DNA from: Syngnathus acus
Lineage: Eukaryota; Chordata; Actinopteri; Syngnathiformes; Syngnathidae
DNA: 64,000 nt
Reading direction: 5' to 3'
Assembly: GCF_901709675.1 (NCBI RefSeq)
Contig: NC_051094.1
Location: 2,396,501 to 2,460,500, forward strand
In this document: piece by piece, positions 14,632 through 27,200 of the stretch
Position numbering within the stretch: the first letter of the stretch is position 1
Layout of the letters: each line of letters opens with the position of its first letter
Position numbers and translations under genes: made by a program
The notes under the pieces: model-generated
Told to the model about the DNA's origin: nothing
Seen by the model: the letters and a program-made list of their open reading frames with translations, nothing else
Database searches by the model: none

Positions 14632-17600
14632 ATGTTCCATAACAGTTCACAAAGAAAATATTGGACGTTTAACAACGAAGACGAGTTGGAACAATTGAGA
14701 TATGAAGCCAACCAGAAGTTCAGGAAGAAGATAAAAGAAAGCGGCAAGGTCAATTACAGTAATAAAACCACAAATCTTGCAATTTCATCCTGCCTACCTG
14801 AATTGACCAAGCTTCTTCTTGTGCGACTCCACAGCACCTGCTCAGTGAGTCCATGTTCCTGGACCGTCACGAAGAAGGTGTTCTCTTCCGAAACTATGAA
14901 AGGACACTGCTGGACTTCTGCAATGTGTTCAAACCTGCAATGCCGAAGTCTGTTATTGTATGTATTTTCCGTTTTAGAACAAATGACAGTGAACCCGTTT
15001 ATTTGGATATGTGCAATGAGATTCATCACTTCCAGTTGACTGTGTAAACTGTTTTGCATGCAGGGTACGGCTATCATGTACTTCAGAAGATTCTACATGA
15101 ACAACTCTCTAATGGAGTACCATCCAAAGATTATTATGTGAGTACAAGTGGCTGCTGACATAGTTTTTTTTTGTTTTAAATACAAATATTTACACTTGAC
15201 TACTGCTTTGTCATCAGTTAGTGGCAGACTATAGCGCTTTTCAATTTTGGCACAAAGGAGCAGGACGGGGTTAGTCATTTCTTACGTCTTTTTCCTTTCC
15301 TCTCTGTTTCAGGCTGACGTGCGCCTATCTAGCCTGCAAGGTGGAAGAGTTTAACGTATCCAGTAGCCAGTTTGTGGGCAACCTGGTACAGGAGAGCCCG
15401 GCCGAACAAGAACGTGCTTCGGAGCAGATTCTGGAGTACGAGCTGCTGCTTATCCAGCAACTCAACTTTCACTTGGTGGTCCACAACCCCTATAGACCCC
15501 TGGAGGGGCTGCTGATTGACCTCAAGGTGGCCCACTCTCAAAATGAAACAAATACAATAGAACTTAAAGAACTAAACAGTTTCCCCGCTTTATCTCAACT
15601 CTGACTGTCCAGACCAGATACCATACCCTGGAGAACCCAGAGTCTCTGAGGAAGAACGTGGATGACTTCCTGGCATATGCAGCCATGACTGATGCGGGGC
15701 TGCTCTTTTCCCCCTCGCAAATTGCACTCACTGCTATCCTAAGCAGTGCTTCGAGAGCTGGCCTCAACGTAGAAAGGTAGGCCGCTTTAAGACATGGGAG
15801 TCAATTTTGGTTTCAAAGTAATTACAGCGGAGATTGGGGAATATATGCAACAATGTGTTGTTCTCTAGCTACCTTACTGAATGCTTGGGACTTAAGGGCG
15901 AGCAAGAGACCTTGTCCAAGACGTACGACTCCATGAGACGTGAGTAACCCGTCCACAAGATGGCGATGTTGCTTCTTCTCCATGACTAAACCTCCACACT
16001 TCCGCTGCAGGGATCAAAAGCCTCCTGAGACGATATGAACTTCCAAACCTGACGAGGTGAACGCTTGCAAGCAGAAGCTGCGAGGATCCACGCGGATGGG
16101 TCCAAGTTCAGCAAGTAAGGATCATCTTGATTGACATAAAATGAAGCCTGCGTGGAATCTCAGAGACATAAACATTGCTCAGTGTTGAGCGACACTGAAA
16201 TGTTGGCTGATACATTAGCATCGGTGACTTTACTGTTGCACGCCACAGCAGTTTCCATTTCTCCGGGCCGAAGTGAACACCACCACCGAGTTTGCGTCAT
16301 GTCACAACTGTTGTTTTTATTTGACTAGGTTGGCATATCTAAGATGCAAAAAAGGTTCGAGTTTCAGGTAGAAAAATAAAAAGGAACACATCATCGAGCA
16401 TATGAAAGAACAAGAAAGTACAGTGCGGCACATGGCGTCGCCGTCGGGTCTCCCGTACCTGGTGGCACAGCCGACGGCGGTGGTGGTCCTCCCTCCCTCC
16501 CTCCCTCGCTCGCTCGTTGAGGTCTGTGGTATCGTTACGTGCACACTTTGACCTACGACAGGCACAGATTCAGACAAGGAGGCAAAGCCAGACTATGACC
16601 AGCAAGGCGTGCTGGGTGTGGGGAAGTTTCAGTTGGAAGCATCTTCCATTTCTTTGGAAGTTTATAGGAAATGACACACACCCCCTTTTGCAACCCTAGC
16701 GCGGAAGACAACAGAGATGTGGTGATGTGGGCCACGGGAGAAAGGGAGAGACTGCAGATGAAGCGGGGTACATGCGTACTGGCATTTGTCGTGACGGAAT
16801 TAAAAGCGAGCCCAAGTAGCGCTCCTTTTAATGTGACTATATAGTCCAACTATGGAAAAACTGCATTCGAGATTAGAGCAAAGATTTTCAGTACAATTGC
16901 TCCCTCTAGTGGTACGCAATATTATTAAATGTGCAAACTGTTACAGTGGGCCATTTTAATTTAACCAGACGTAAATTTAAGTCGAGCTTACTTGTATTTA
17001 ACCTTTCGGCAGAATGGAGTTGGATTTACTGGTTTAGTTTAAAACTGACTCGAGCTCCTTGTATTTTCATTTTCCGTAGGGTCTCGTTTAAGATGTTCGA
17101 CATCAGTACGCGTGTACCCCGCTTAAATGAAAACTTCAATCAACGCGCTGACATCTTTAGTTGAGAACAGCGTTTCTGTAGCAGGATCAACACATGCACA
17201 AGACAAGTTACACACGTCTCCTAAACAAGACTACCGTTCTGCCGTTTAGCTACGTCATACAAACACATTTTGATTCTCTATCGCCAAAAGCAGCATATTA
17301 AAAAAAAAAATGTAACAAGTGTCGTGGGGTGGGTGGTTTGTCCAAAGGGGAATTAAGGCTTGTGTAGTCTCCCGTTCAAATTCCCTGACGACTGCAAACG
17401 ATGCTACTTTACTGCTTCGCCCCCCACACCCCCCTTCATGTCCATATCCATGGAAGGGAGTTCTGCAGCTGAACGTAGCTCAGGTCCATCATCCATCGCT
17501 CCAACACAGTGTCTATAGCATATTTTGGGAAAGGCTTTGGAAGTAAAATGTTGACATATGCAGCCACGGTGTTTCCACCCACCCCCTTGCTCTCATCTCA

Positions 17601-18319
17601 GTAGGGGGGGCAGCTATTATTGCATTTGAATTATGGAGATAGTAGGCCACATGCTGAGAAATAACCCGAGGCCCCGGACAAGGCCTAGGCTCTTTCTGGC
17701 CAGCACTTTGACTCTCAGGTGTGATTCCACGGAATTCACATGACCTGGATGGCGGCTGCCAGTGACATGATGGTGCACTCTGTCCTGGAAGATAAAGTGG
17801 AAGGTACACGCTGTCAATATGTGGGTGGGAGTTGCTACTCTAGTGCAGTGATTCCCAACCGGTGTCAATCATCCATAATCTATGGTAGCGTTTTATGAAG
17901 ACAGGTAAATGCTCTACCACGAGATGGCACAGCACATTATTAACTTGCATTTTTTGGCTCAAAGGTTGGAAAACACTGCATCTAGTCTATATATGTACTT
18001 ACTTGAAATGGAGTGATGGGGTGAAGGGGAACAACTACTCCTAATGAAAACTACGATCTAAGGTTGCATCAATGGAAATGGAAGATGTTTGGTCACAACA
18101 CTGATCAGAGCTCAACAACAGTCAACTGTTTTTTTTTTGTTTTTTTGTGTGTGGCAGCAAACGCAAGCGGGGGTACGAGGAGGAAGGCCATGTGGCGAAA
18201 GAGCCGCGAATACAAGAAGAGGTGAGACTCCGTTTTGAATCGACATGGTTCCAAATCAGCTTTTTGTCTTCATGTGTTGTTTTGTACCACAGGATTGGTC
18301 GGATGAAGACCTCATATGA
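14632..18319 (+). CDS. ccnh: Cyclin H (CDK-activating kinase / TFIIH subunit), nine coding exons
   Basis: Cyclin H is the regulatory partner of CDK7. With MAT1 it forms the CDK-activating kinase and the kinase module of TFIIH in the nucleus. Exons: 14632-14748, 14835-14957, 15064-15137, 15313-15526, 15613-15776, 15869-15939, 16011-16056 (or to 16114), 18158-18221, 18293-18319, all with GT-AG introns. Exons 1 and 2 have exactly the human codon counts (39 and 41). The start [13 protein letters not shown] matches human MYHNSSQKRHWTF. The first cyclin box contains KPAMPKSV and MEYHPKIIM, then [10 protein letters not shown] and [14 protein letters not shown]. The basic tail KRKRGYEEE and acidic end DWSDEDLI are conserved. 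Exon 7 has a frame problem, described separately. Using its early donor gives about 299 residues, against 323 in human. It is convergent with rasa1, as in human. Confidence 0.96.
16011..16114 (+). other. ccnh: ccnh exon 7 with two apparent frameshifts and a bypass donor
   Basis: Exon 7 opens in frame ([12 protein letters not shown]). Read straight on, it meets TGA at 16058-16060. Two other frames continue the family pattern. [11 protein letters not shown] starts at 16,048 and matches human [21 protein letters not shown] starts at 16,083 and runs to a GTAAGG donor after 16,114, whose phase fits exon 8. Each switch equals one missing base, near the AAA at 16,045-16,047 and near 16,080-16,082. 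A weaker donor, GTGAAC after 16,056, joins exon 8 in frame (ACG AG|C AAA) and skips both breaks. Base errors in the assembly, a real lesion, or true use of the early donor are all possible. Confidence 0.75.
16115..18157 (+). other. ccnh: ccnh intron 7 (about 2 kb)
   Basis: This is the only long intron of the gene; the others are 71-175 bp. It holds a CCCT/CGCT simple repeat near 16,487-16,515, a hAT-like MITE at 17,846-17,978, and a T-rich tract just before the acceptor. I see no internal gene. The proximal end would start at 16,057 if the early exon 7 donor is used. Confidence 0.8.
17846..17978. mobile_element. Short hAT-like MITE in ccnh intron 7
   Basis: The ends CAGTGATTCCCAACC and GGTTGGAAAACACTG form imperfect terminal inverted repeats of about 15 bp, matching the CAGTG(G/A)TTCCCAACC ends typical of hAT-superfamily elements. 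The flanks ctctagtg and catctagt look like an 8-bp target-site duplication disturbed by a one-base indel. There is no coding capacity in 133 bp. Confidence 0.65.
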
Positions 18320-18377
18320 CCAACCTTCCTCAAAGTGACCAATTTGAAGTAGTGACAAAATGTCATTGTGCATTCGA

Positions 18378-18383
18378 AATAAA
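18378..18383 (+). terminator. ccnh: ccnh polyadenylation signal
   Basis: An AATAAA lies 59 bp after the ccnh stop, with T-rich sequence immediately downstream. It implies a very short 3'UTR. Confidence 0.8.
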
Positions 18384-18492
18384 ATGTATTTTTTTTACAC
18401 CCTGTCTTGAATATGACAAAGAACAAGCCCATCAACTACTTAAAAAAAAACAGTTTAATAAGTGCATGCATGTCTGATACAGTCTGTACTAT

Positions 18493-18515
18493 TTAAAAAA
18501 AAAAAAAAAAAAAAT
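18493..18515. repeat. Poly-A run
   Basis: About 22 consecutive A residues on the + strand, between the convergent 3' ends of ccnh and rasa1. Confidence 0.85.
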
Positions 18516-18688
18516 CTGTTGTAAACACTTTGCATCATACTTGGATTCTCAGATTGTTTTTTGCCTCGATTGCAAAATTTTGGTGGGGAGAAAAAAAAAA
18601 GATCTTAACCAATTAAAACAGCTAGTACAATCCGACGAAGAATAATTCAGCTCATCTCTCTTAAATGCTCATGATTCCAGCAAGAGAG

Positions 18689-18694
18689 TTTATT
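18689..18694 (-). terminator. rasa1: Candidate rasa1 polyadenylation signal
   Basis: TTTATT on the + strand is AATAAA on the rasa1 strand, 648 bp past the rasa1 stop. Other weaker signals exist further on (for example TTTAAT near 18,454), so the true site needs transcript data. Confidence 0.5.
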
Positions 18695-19050
18695 CTTATA
18701 TAAAATAACCAGACATTTTCCTCCAAAGACTTGGATTCAATCTAGAAAACTTAACAAAACAAAAAGAAGCATGCTCATTTCATCGCTTCGCCTTACATTG
18801 TCACAAACTTAAAAAGTCAGTCACTACTTACAGTATAAAAGCATCCTCGCTCGCAATCCAGTTTCAACAAGACACAACAAGCTTCTTCATGTCAGTTTCC
18901 TCATACGAAGCGGGAGAGGGTACACTTTGGCAATTTGTGCTCGAAAAGCATGGCGGGTACTGAGAAAGCTTTCAGAATCCAAACACTGTCCCTTATGTGC
19001 AAGGGAACCGATTGTACCCAAAGTTGGAATCATTCACACAGTTCTAAAAA

Positions 19051-19066
19051 GGGGGGGGGGGGGGGG
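19051..19066. repeat. G16 homopolymer (C16 in the rasa1 3'UTR)
   Basis: A run of 16 G on the + strand that lies inside the predicted rasa1 3'UTR if the AATAAA at 18,689 is used. Confidence 0.85.
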
Positions 19067-19341
19067 TCCAGTGCAGCCAGCTGTCAGTCACTGGTGCATT
19101 GTTTGTACTCAGCTGTTGTTGCATAGCTCTCATGGTGAATGGGACAACACGGATGGGTATGGGCGGGACTATCCGACACCTATGTTATGGTGGGCGGTGG
19201 ATGGGGTTGCCATGGAGATGAGGGTAGAACATGCGAAGTCTCCCCAGTGCGGCACCCCCCAGTGGCGGAGACTTGTCGTAGGGGAGGGGAGATGGGAGTG
19301 AAGTAAGATGCAGGGGAGGGGGGTTCGGTAGTGATGCGGTA

Positions 19342-21296
19342 CTACCTGTTGCTGTTGGACATGGCATACTGAGCCTGCTTCTGTTGGAGGAGCTCCGTGA
19401 TGGCCAGCAGCTTTTTTAACACATGCTGGGACAGAAAGAAAATGACAGCAGTTCAGTTTTTTGCATTCCTACAGCAGATACGTTGGTTTCAGCACTCGTG
19501 TCTCACCTGCTGAGCCCCCCTCTCGTTACTGAGCGTCCGAAGCTCGTCTGAGTGCGTGGCGCAGAGCTCGTGCAACGCGGCCAGGTCTCGGGACAGATCC
19601 GTCCTAAAGTGCTCTGTGGTTTCGGGGAGATCACGAACGTTCTGCAAATAAAGTCCCAACGTGTGAAGAGTCTGATGTTTCAAGTGTGTGATTGGCGACA
19701 GCGGCTATCCCGCGCCAAGAAGTGGTGTTAAAAAAATAATTAAAAAAATGATGGTACTCACCCCCAACTCATCCAGAAACATGATCATCCTATGCTTATT
19801 GTTTTTGATAAAGGGATTCACACCCTCCATATAAGGCTCCTGTGTGTGGACACAACGACACGATGTCAGACGATCACACAATGTCGTTTTGGGTCGGTTT
19901 CATACCTTAGCACCGAATTCCACAAGGTTGGCAAGGTTCTGAACGGACTTTGCCACCAGTGTGAGGGTCCTGCCGGCTGTTGATGACGGAGGGTCTGCAA
20001 GAGGACAGAAACGAGATTAGAATCACGTTCAGACATTCATTGAACGGAAATGAAGAGCTTGACGCAGACGTTAGAATTTATTGACGGGCACTTTGTGTGT
20101 GGCTTTGGCCGGCTGCTCACCGGCAATGATATTGAACATTCTCGGGTTGAGGATCGCGGGACCGATGAGTCTTAGAAAGACGAAACCACTGGAGGACAAA
20201 AGACAGGAGAGAGACAAATGGTTAGCTTAGCTATGAAAAGCAAACTATGAGATCTTTATTTGCGCCCAATTAAGTAATTGCAACATTATAAAAGGTTAGT
20301 GCCTCTATTTATCAGACGTGTGAAAATCCAGTTCTTTTTCTTTCCGTGTTGTTGTAAGCACTATTTTCAATTCAACGAGGCGAGTGAGCAGCAAGAAGTT
20401 CATTTTCATCAGTAATAATAAAGCAAGAAAACGGTGTTTACCTTACAACTCTGGTCCTCATGGTGGTATTAGTTGGCCATTTCTGCTGCACAGATTTTTG
20501 CAAGCAGCCATAAATGAATCTTAGCGTCCTGGAACGATAACAATAAGAGTTTTATTGGGGCTCCTTTGAGACATTGCCTTCGTGTTATCCAAGCTTCATA
20601 AAAGTCATTGGTGTGCTTACGGTGGTAGTATCTCAGCAGCCATGAAGATCTTTTCTACCAGTTCTGACAGGATGTTGAGGAGGTGAGCCAGGTTCAGGTT
20701 GACATCCTCATTCTTTTCCAGTTTGGAGGGGTTCAACTTGAAATGGGAGAGATGGAAACCATTGCATTTCCATCATTTATTTACAGTTTCCGTGCTAATA
20801 TTGGCCGCTTCGGTAGAAATATGAATAATTGTGTTGCTTATCTTTCCATTTTTTTTTTTTCAATGTGTGTGGTGAATGGTTATTTCAAAAGAAAATGGCT
20901 GCGATATAAGTAGAGACGTTGGCTTTACCTCACAGGACTGTTTGCTCTCCATGATCTTGAGGATGGTGTCCTTGAGAGCGTGATGGACGAAGGGCGTGGC
21001 CGTGGCTTTCATGTACTGCTCCATCAGCGTGCTGGCCAATGTGGTCGCCCGGAACAACGTTGTGGCTTCATCTGTCCGCAAGCAGAGTTAGCTCGATCCA
21101 AATTGATTATGCAAAGCATTCTTCCCACTTCCTTACCCTCCATGCTAATCTCTCGATCGTTGAGAGTCCTGAGAAGAGGGGCTTCGGCCTTTTCGTGCCT
21201 GAAGATCCTCAGGAGGAGACTTGCCAGTAAGGTGCGGTCCTGACCGCACACGTGGGCCAGGGCATAGATGACGTGGAACTCTTTCTGCAGGATCAT
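19342..21296 (-). CDS. rasa1: rasa1 RasGAP catalytic exons 17-25
   Basis: Residues about 722-1040. The arginine finger is R782 in TTLFRATTLAS, equivalent to human R789 and essential for Ras GTP hydrolysis. The structural FLR motif is present as GFVFLRLIGPAILNPRMF (R896, equivalent to human R903). At the position after I898 the human protein has Cys; here it is Gly. Downstream, VAKSVQNLANLVEFGAKEPY and the helical end HVLKKLLAITELLQQKQ are nearly unchanged. The last residues (AQYAMSNSNR) differ from the human tail. Two introns in this block are only 65 bp. Confidence 0.97.
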
Positions 21297-24200
21297 CTAC
21301 GTGAAGACACACATGTGGTCATTGTGGACAGCACTTAAGAGTGAATCGCAGTGAAACTGACCTCTTTAAACTCGCTGTACTCTTCTTCGGGCATGATCTT
21401 CTCCATGGAGTAGCGTGCGCGGACTCGTAAGGAGCCCGGCTCGATGCCCTTCAGAGGCACGTGGGAGCTGAGAGGGAACCACTCGTCAATCATCTGGCCC
21501 TTCTGCAGACGGCTCAGCTGGCAACGCATGAATACTACGCCGTGGAAGCGGCATCCGAGGAAGAGCAGAACCCAAATGTTGGAAAGATGAAATTATAAAC
21601 AAAATAGGCCAGACTACATTTGGCGTCGAAAACAGACGGATGCACGTACAGATGTCGCTTTCTTTGCTCTTTTTTGTCTTGTTGCTCAGGCTGATCTCAA
21701 ATCTGTTGATTTCACTCGAGAGGTCGCTGGAAACAGACAAAGGCGATGATTTCTAATGAAGTCGGCAAGGCGCTCCAATGTGAAGCGTAAAAAGGGGGCT
21801 CACTCAAAAATGAACTCCTCGGTGAAGACGGGGTTGGGCCCCTCCCTCGGGTGCGTTTTGGCCACCTGGACGTTGTTCAGGTAGATGTTGCAGTAAGGGT
21901 TGGTGAAATACTTCACCGGCAGCTTATGGGCCTCCTCCACGTAGAGCACCAGGCTGCTCACCTAAGATAGAAGGGACCAGCTCAGACTTCAAACAATAAG
22001 ATGCTAACTCATTTGCGTTGTCTTTTTTGTAAAATACGTTCACCGATTCTCGAAATGGTTTCTGTCAGGTGAGCAGTCACTCTCGCATACCTGTCTCAAC
22101 CTTTTGTTGGAGGTGGGCTGAGTTGTCTTCCTTAAGTTACTGCAGAACGTTTGAAGGCATTTCATCCAATCCTGGAACAAAGTCGTAAAGAAAAAGAACA
22201 TTAAAATCACAAGAAACTTTGTCCCATAAAGACATTATTATAAATAAATCTTATTAATATATTATATAATATATATATTATTATTAATACTATTATTATA
22301 AATAAATATTTTATAAATATAAAATATTTTATATATAAATAATATATAAATATTTTAGCACTTTAAGTGCTTGATGACTCGAGAGGTCTTATTACCTGCG
22401 CATGCTCTGGAGCTTCCCCGGCGAAGTAGAAAATGTATTGTTCCTCACTAAAGTGCTGGACAACAATCTGGAAACAGTTTGGCCTGAAAATGAGCAATAA
22501 AAAAGAAAAAAAAGAAGAGCATTGAAATACGCGATACTTTCTCCAAACAGCCTCACCAAAAAAAGAACATACCTGCCAAAAAGGCTGTCGTGAACGCCAT
22601 ATACTGAGCACACGCTTAGGTCGATCAGCCCTTTGGGTTTGGTGGCTCTTTTCTCGCTCTCAAAGTAGATGAGCTGGGCATCGTTACCCTCCAGGATAAA
22701 ATAGAGGTTCTTCCACCGTTTGCCTTTACCTGGAAGCGTTCAAATTAAAAGGAAAATCATCACCGCGGCGACGTTTGTGCGGGGGGAAAAAAACCATTCG
22801 TGCAACACACCTTTGTTGAAGAGGAGGTAGCCTTTTTTCACAATGTTTTTGTAGAACGCATCTTTTGGTTTTCGCCTGATTGTATTGTAAATTTCTCTCC
22901 CGTCCACCGTGTCAGTGATGACTTGTTCTTGGTGCTAATTGAATACAAACAAGGTTACAACCGGACATAAAAAGATCATTGCTATATCATTCGAAATCCA
23001 CTACCTGGACTGAAACGGGATCTTTCAAGTTGTAACCCTCGACAATCTGCTCTTTCTTGTAATGGTCGATGATGTCGTCGACGCTACCGGACACGACAGC
23101 GCAAAGGAGACGGTACATTTAAATTGTGATCATTGTGAGCGTACGTTTTTTTTGTGGCCACGCACCTGTTATAGTACCTCCCTCCCATCATGTACTGGTT
23201 GTTGGGGGTGGGAGAGATCTTAAACCTTTGGATGTTCTCATTGGTGCGAAAGAAGAGGGAGTAGTCCCCAGGCGTGTTGTCTGACGGCCGCACGAGGAAA
23301 CTGCACACCTGGCCAACTGTGCGCGAGAGTCATTACTCACTTTTTGATAAAAACAACTTTGGCATGTGGGAGTGAAAGAAAAGAGTTACCCGTCATCAGC
23401 AGGTTGTAGGCTTCTTGTTTTGTGATCTTTCCATGATACCAGCTGGGGAGGATCAACATAAATAATAATATTGGTCAGTTTATTCACATTTAGCTATAAA
23501 TGGCAACCAGAAAATAATCATAATCGGAAAACCTACATTTTTCCCTCGTGTGGATCCTCCTCCCGGCACTGAAAGTTGTCAAAAAAAGTTTTTTGTTGTA
23601 AAAGGTGTATAACGTTTGGAATGGATTGTTTTTGCGACTGTTAGAGTTGCAATGAAATAAATCGACACAAACTAAGTCAATGCCGGATCCGCTTACCACC
23701 TCCTCTACCAGATCCTCCACGATGAGGCCCTGCTCCTCCGTGCGAACGTTGGTCACCCACATCCAGCCGTCGTCCAGTTCGTTGTGAACGATGAACATGT
23801 CTCCCTTCAGGAAGCTGGAGATGCATAGTTTGGTTTCGTAAGTGGGACTATGTCACATAAAATGGAGCTGGTTACAATCATCCCCGCTAACCACGGCCCA
23901 CTTCCTGGTATTTCTGATGTAGCATGAACTAACCAGTAGAGGTCGGGCTTGAGCAACATTTGAAGTGCTCAGCCGTTCAACCACATTTCACGTTTCTGCC
24001 CTACGTGCAATTTGAATATGACTGCTTACCTGATCTCATCAGTATCTGGCACTTTGGTGTATGGCAGTATGGCCCTTACTCTCCTCCTGTCTTCTACAGG
24101 CTAAACAAAGAGACAAAAATCCAAGCAATTATATCTCTCACCTTCTGAATGTGACATTTACAATATGCTACATTTTCTCCCGAATCATTATGCAAATTCC

Positions 24201-27200
24201 TCAAATTGCTCTACCAAATGTCAAGTGTCGAATGAATGTAGTTTAGCGCTTTGCTGATATTTTTGTACAATGTCAACAATATTTCAGTCGAACCTCTGGA
24301 GGGGCCACGGGCCACAGCAGCTTTTCTCCTTTGAGCAGGCAAGACACGTAGCTGTAGTAACCAATAAGGTCGGATAAGGAAGAGAACCGCCTTCCGCCTA
24401 TGTAATAGTCCCCACACATGGCAATTATCCTGAAACAAAAACACAAAACAATGAGAGCAAGTATTCTATCATCACAGGAATGTTTGCTTATATACGGCAG
24501 AAATGTGGTAGAAATTAAGACGATAAAAAAGTTTGCAATTGTGTATCCCCCCCACAAAAAAGAAAAAGGCTACAAATGTATACCAGCTAGTTCTTTGATT
24601 GTGTTTAAATTAAACTGCACCGAGCATTTGAAGTCGTGCGATTAACCTGATGTTTATAATTAATTTAAAGGGGCCCTTTTTGCCCTCCCCCCCGGCAATA
24701 ATTACATTATGGCCTCACACTAATGCAATGAGTGAAATATATGAAGTCATTGATACAAAATTAGAACAGCATACTTTGTCCAGGGCACAAAATATCAGGC
24801 GGAAAACATACAGTAAATCATCTTCGTTAAGATGAGCTGAAGGACACAATACAAGGAAATATTGCGTAACACTGTACATTCTCACACACAACTAGCGTCA
24901 CCTCAAATCGTCCGCCGGAAACTATACATCCTTGCCGTATCATCGCTTCAGTTTCGGTGGTTTTCCAACCACAATCGAATGCGGCAAAATGATTGGGCAA
25001 TGTATGAAGTCAAACTAGCCAGCGACGTGATAGCGTTTATGAATCGGACCTAAGACGCTATCGCTTGTGGTTTCCGAAATGACTGGTGGAAAATATGGTC
25101 GATGTAGTAAGACTTGCTTTATTTACATCCGAAGACATCTACTGCAAGTCATTGTCGTTCGTGTAACTTTTTTTTTTTTTTACAGCTCGTGCCACACCGT
25201 GTCCATTTTCCATGTGTGGAAACTTACCTGAAATGGTTGACCACATTGGTCATGCTGAGGAAAGACAGGACAAAGGAACCGGGCCGGCGGTCACTCTCCC
25301 TGATGAGGTAGCTGCCGTGGGTCCGAGCCTGGCGCAGCCGCTCCTCAGCAATGGTTCGGTCCAGCTTGCCATGGTACCACCTGGGAGAACCAAATGAGGC
25401 GATTTAGGGGTGGCTGCTGACTGGTTGTTTTTATTAGCAATTACTTTAACAGCAAGACCTATAAACTTGTTGGTTGTAATAAATCACCTCCAATTCTGAA
25501 AACTGAACTTGTTTTTTCAAAAGCGGCAAGAAAAATCTGAGCGGTCCTCCAAAGCAAAAACCTCAAAAGACGACTTGATCTCGTGCTTACTGGCTTTTAG
25601 AAATCTTATTCAAAATTTTCATCAGGTGAGGCTGTCCTTTCTCAACGGAGTTAAAAAATTAACATGCTCTATCCAAATTTAGACCACGAGTGCCTTAAAG
25701 GGCAAGCCTTCAGGTGAAGAAGAAGAAAAACAAATCCTGCAGCACTTCTTGTAACAGGAGAGCTAAAAGGGCTCCCGTGTAGTTCTGAAGCAGCGAGTCG
25801 TTTTTTGGAAAGAAAACGCCTGCAAGCAAGGAGGAGAAGCCGGGAGCAGGAAAGTGAAGTGGGGCTTGGAGTGATAAGAGTATTGAAGAGGGCGATTGAG
25901 TGCAGCTCAAGAGTTGCAGCGAGGAGCCAAGAGGACGGTGGGTGGGAAATCATTCTGAAGGACGAGCCAACGGGGAAAGACAAAAAAGTGTCAGAAAGCA
26001 GCACTCAGCACATCACTTTACAAGTTTGCCTCCGATCATGACCACATTATGGTTTTAAGCATTTGCCATCCCAGAAAGGCGCACGCACTGCCCACTATTG
26101 ATTACTCGTGTAACATTTAAAGAACACAAATCATACGTTCGACACGTGAGGTTCATTTCATGGCCCGATTGCGTTGCAAATTTTGACATTTTAGTCAACC
26201 ATGGTGTATTGTGAATAACGTGATTTTCCACTTTCATACATCAACTTCCAAAGTCACCCTTGAATGAGACGCTACTTAGCCATGCTGGTGGTTATAGGAA
26301 TAGACCCTACTCTCGACTTAAGGAATGCCCCGTCATGTCTGAACATGAACAGCGAGCGGCACGGTGACGTTCTGTTTCTCTCCATGACTGACACCCCACT
26401 CAAGGGAAGGTCATGCATTCTGCATTCCCCCCCCACTCGCTAAACAAAACCAGAACAGGGACGTTTTTAACAATATGAGATTGTGTATGAGAGTGGAGGG
26501 AGACCCACCACAGCGCAGTGGCACCGAAATATGTGGAGCGGCCCAGTGTCATGTTATCATGAGGCGAGATGAAAAGGCAGATAATTTTAGCGTTTCCTGC
26601 GAGCAAGGTTGACTGCCTGTTGGCTGTCAAGTCAAGTATCACTTAAGATTGTTGAAATTGAATCTGTCGAAATAATAAGGCCGTAACCTCGGCGGGCCCG
26701 CTTTAGCAAGTTTGAGGGACACAAAATGGTGACCAAGATGGGTAGTCGAAGGCAGCTCAACATGAATTAATGATAATAATTTTGTGTTTGCATGTAGACT
26801 TGACCTAGAAAATATTCAACGGTGTCTCACGCAAAAATGGAAAAAAAATGGCCCACTTTTTGGTACTTGCCACTTGATCGTGCTGTGTGCAATTCAACAA
26901 AAGTATCAAAATCGTTAGTCGATTTGTGAGTATTAAAAGTGCACGCCACTCATTAACGAGTATTTTAAGGATTAGCAACAGTTTCTATGCTTGCCCTAAA
27001 TGTGATTAGGCAATCGCCAATAAATGGATTAGCTTGTGCACTTGTAATTATTTTGAAGTCATCAGAGAACTCTATGCTTGTGTACTGAAATGGCAACGGC
27101 AAGTTTGCATGACTTTTGATTCGTGTTATCTCACTGGAGCTGCCAAAATTCATTAGGGGGGGGGTACAATACATGAAGACAGAATGGTAACAAATCGTCC

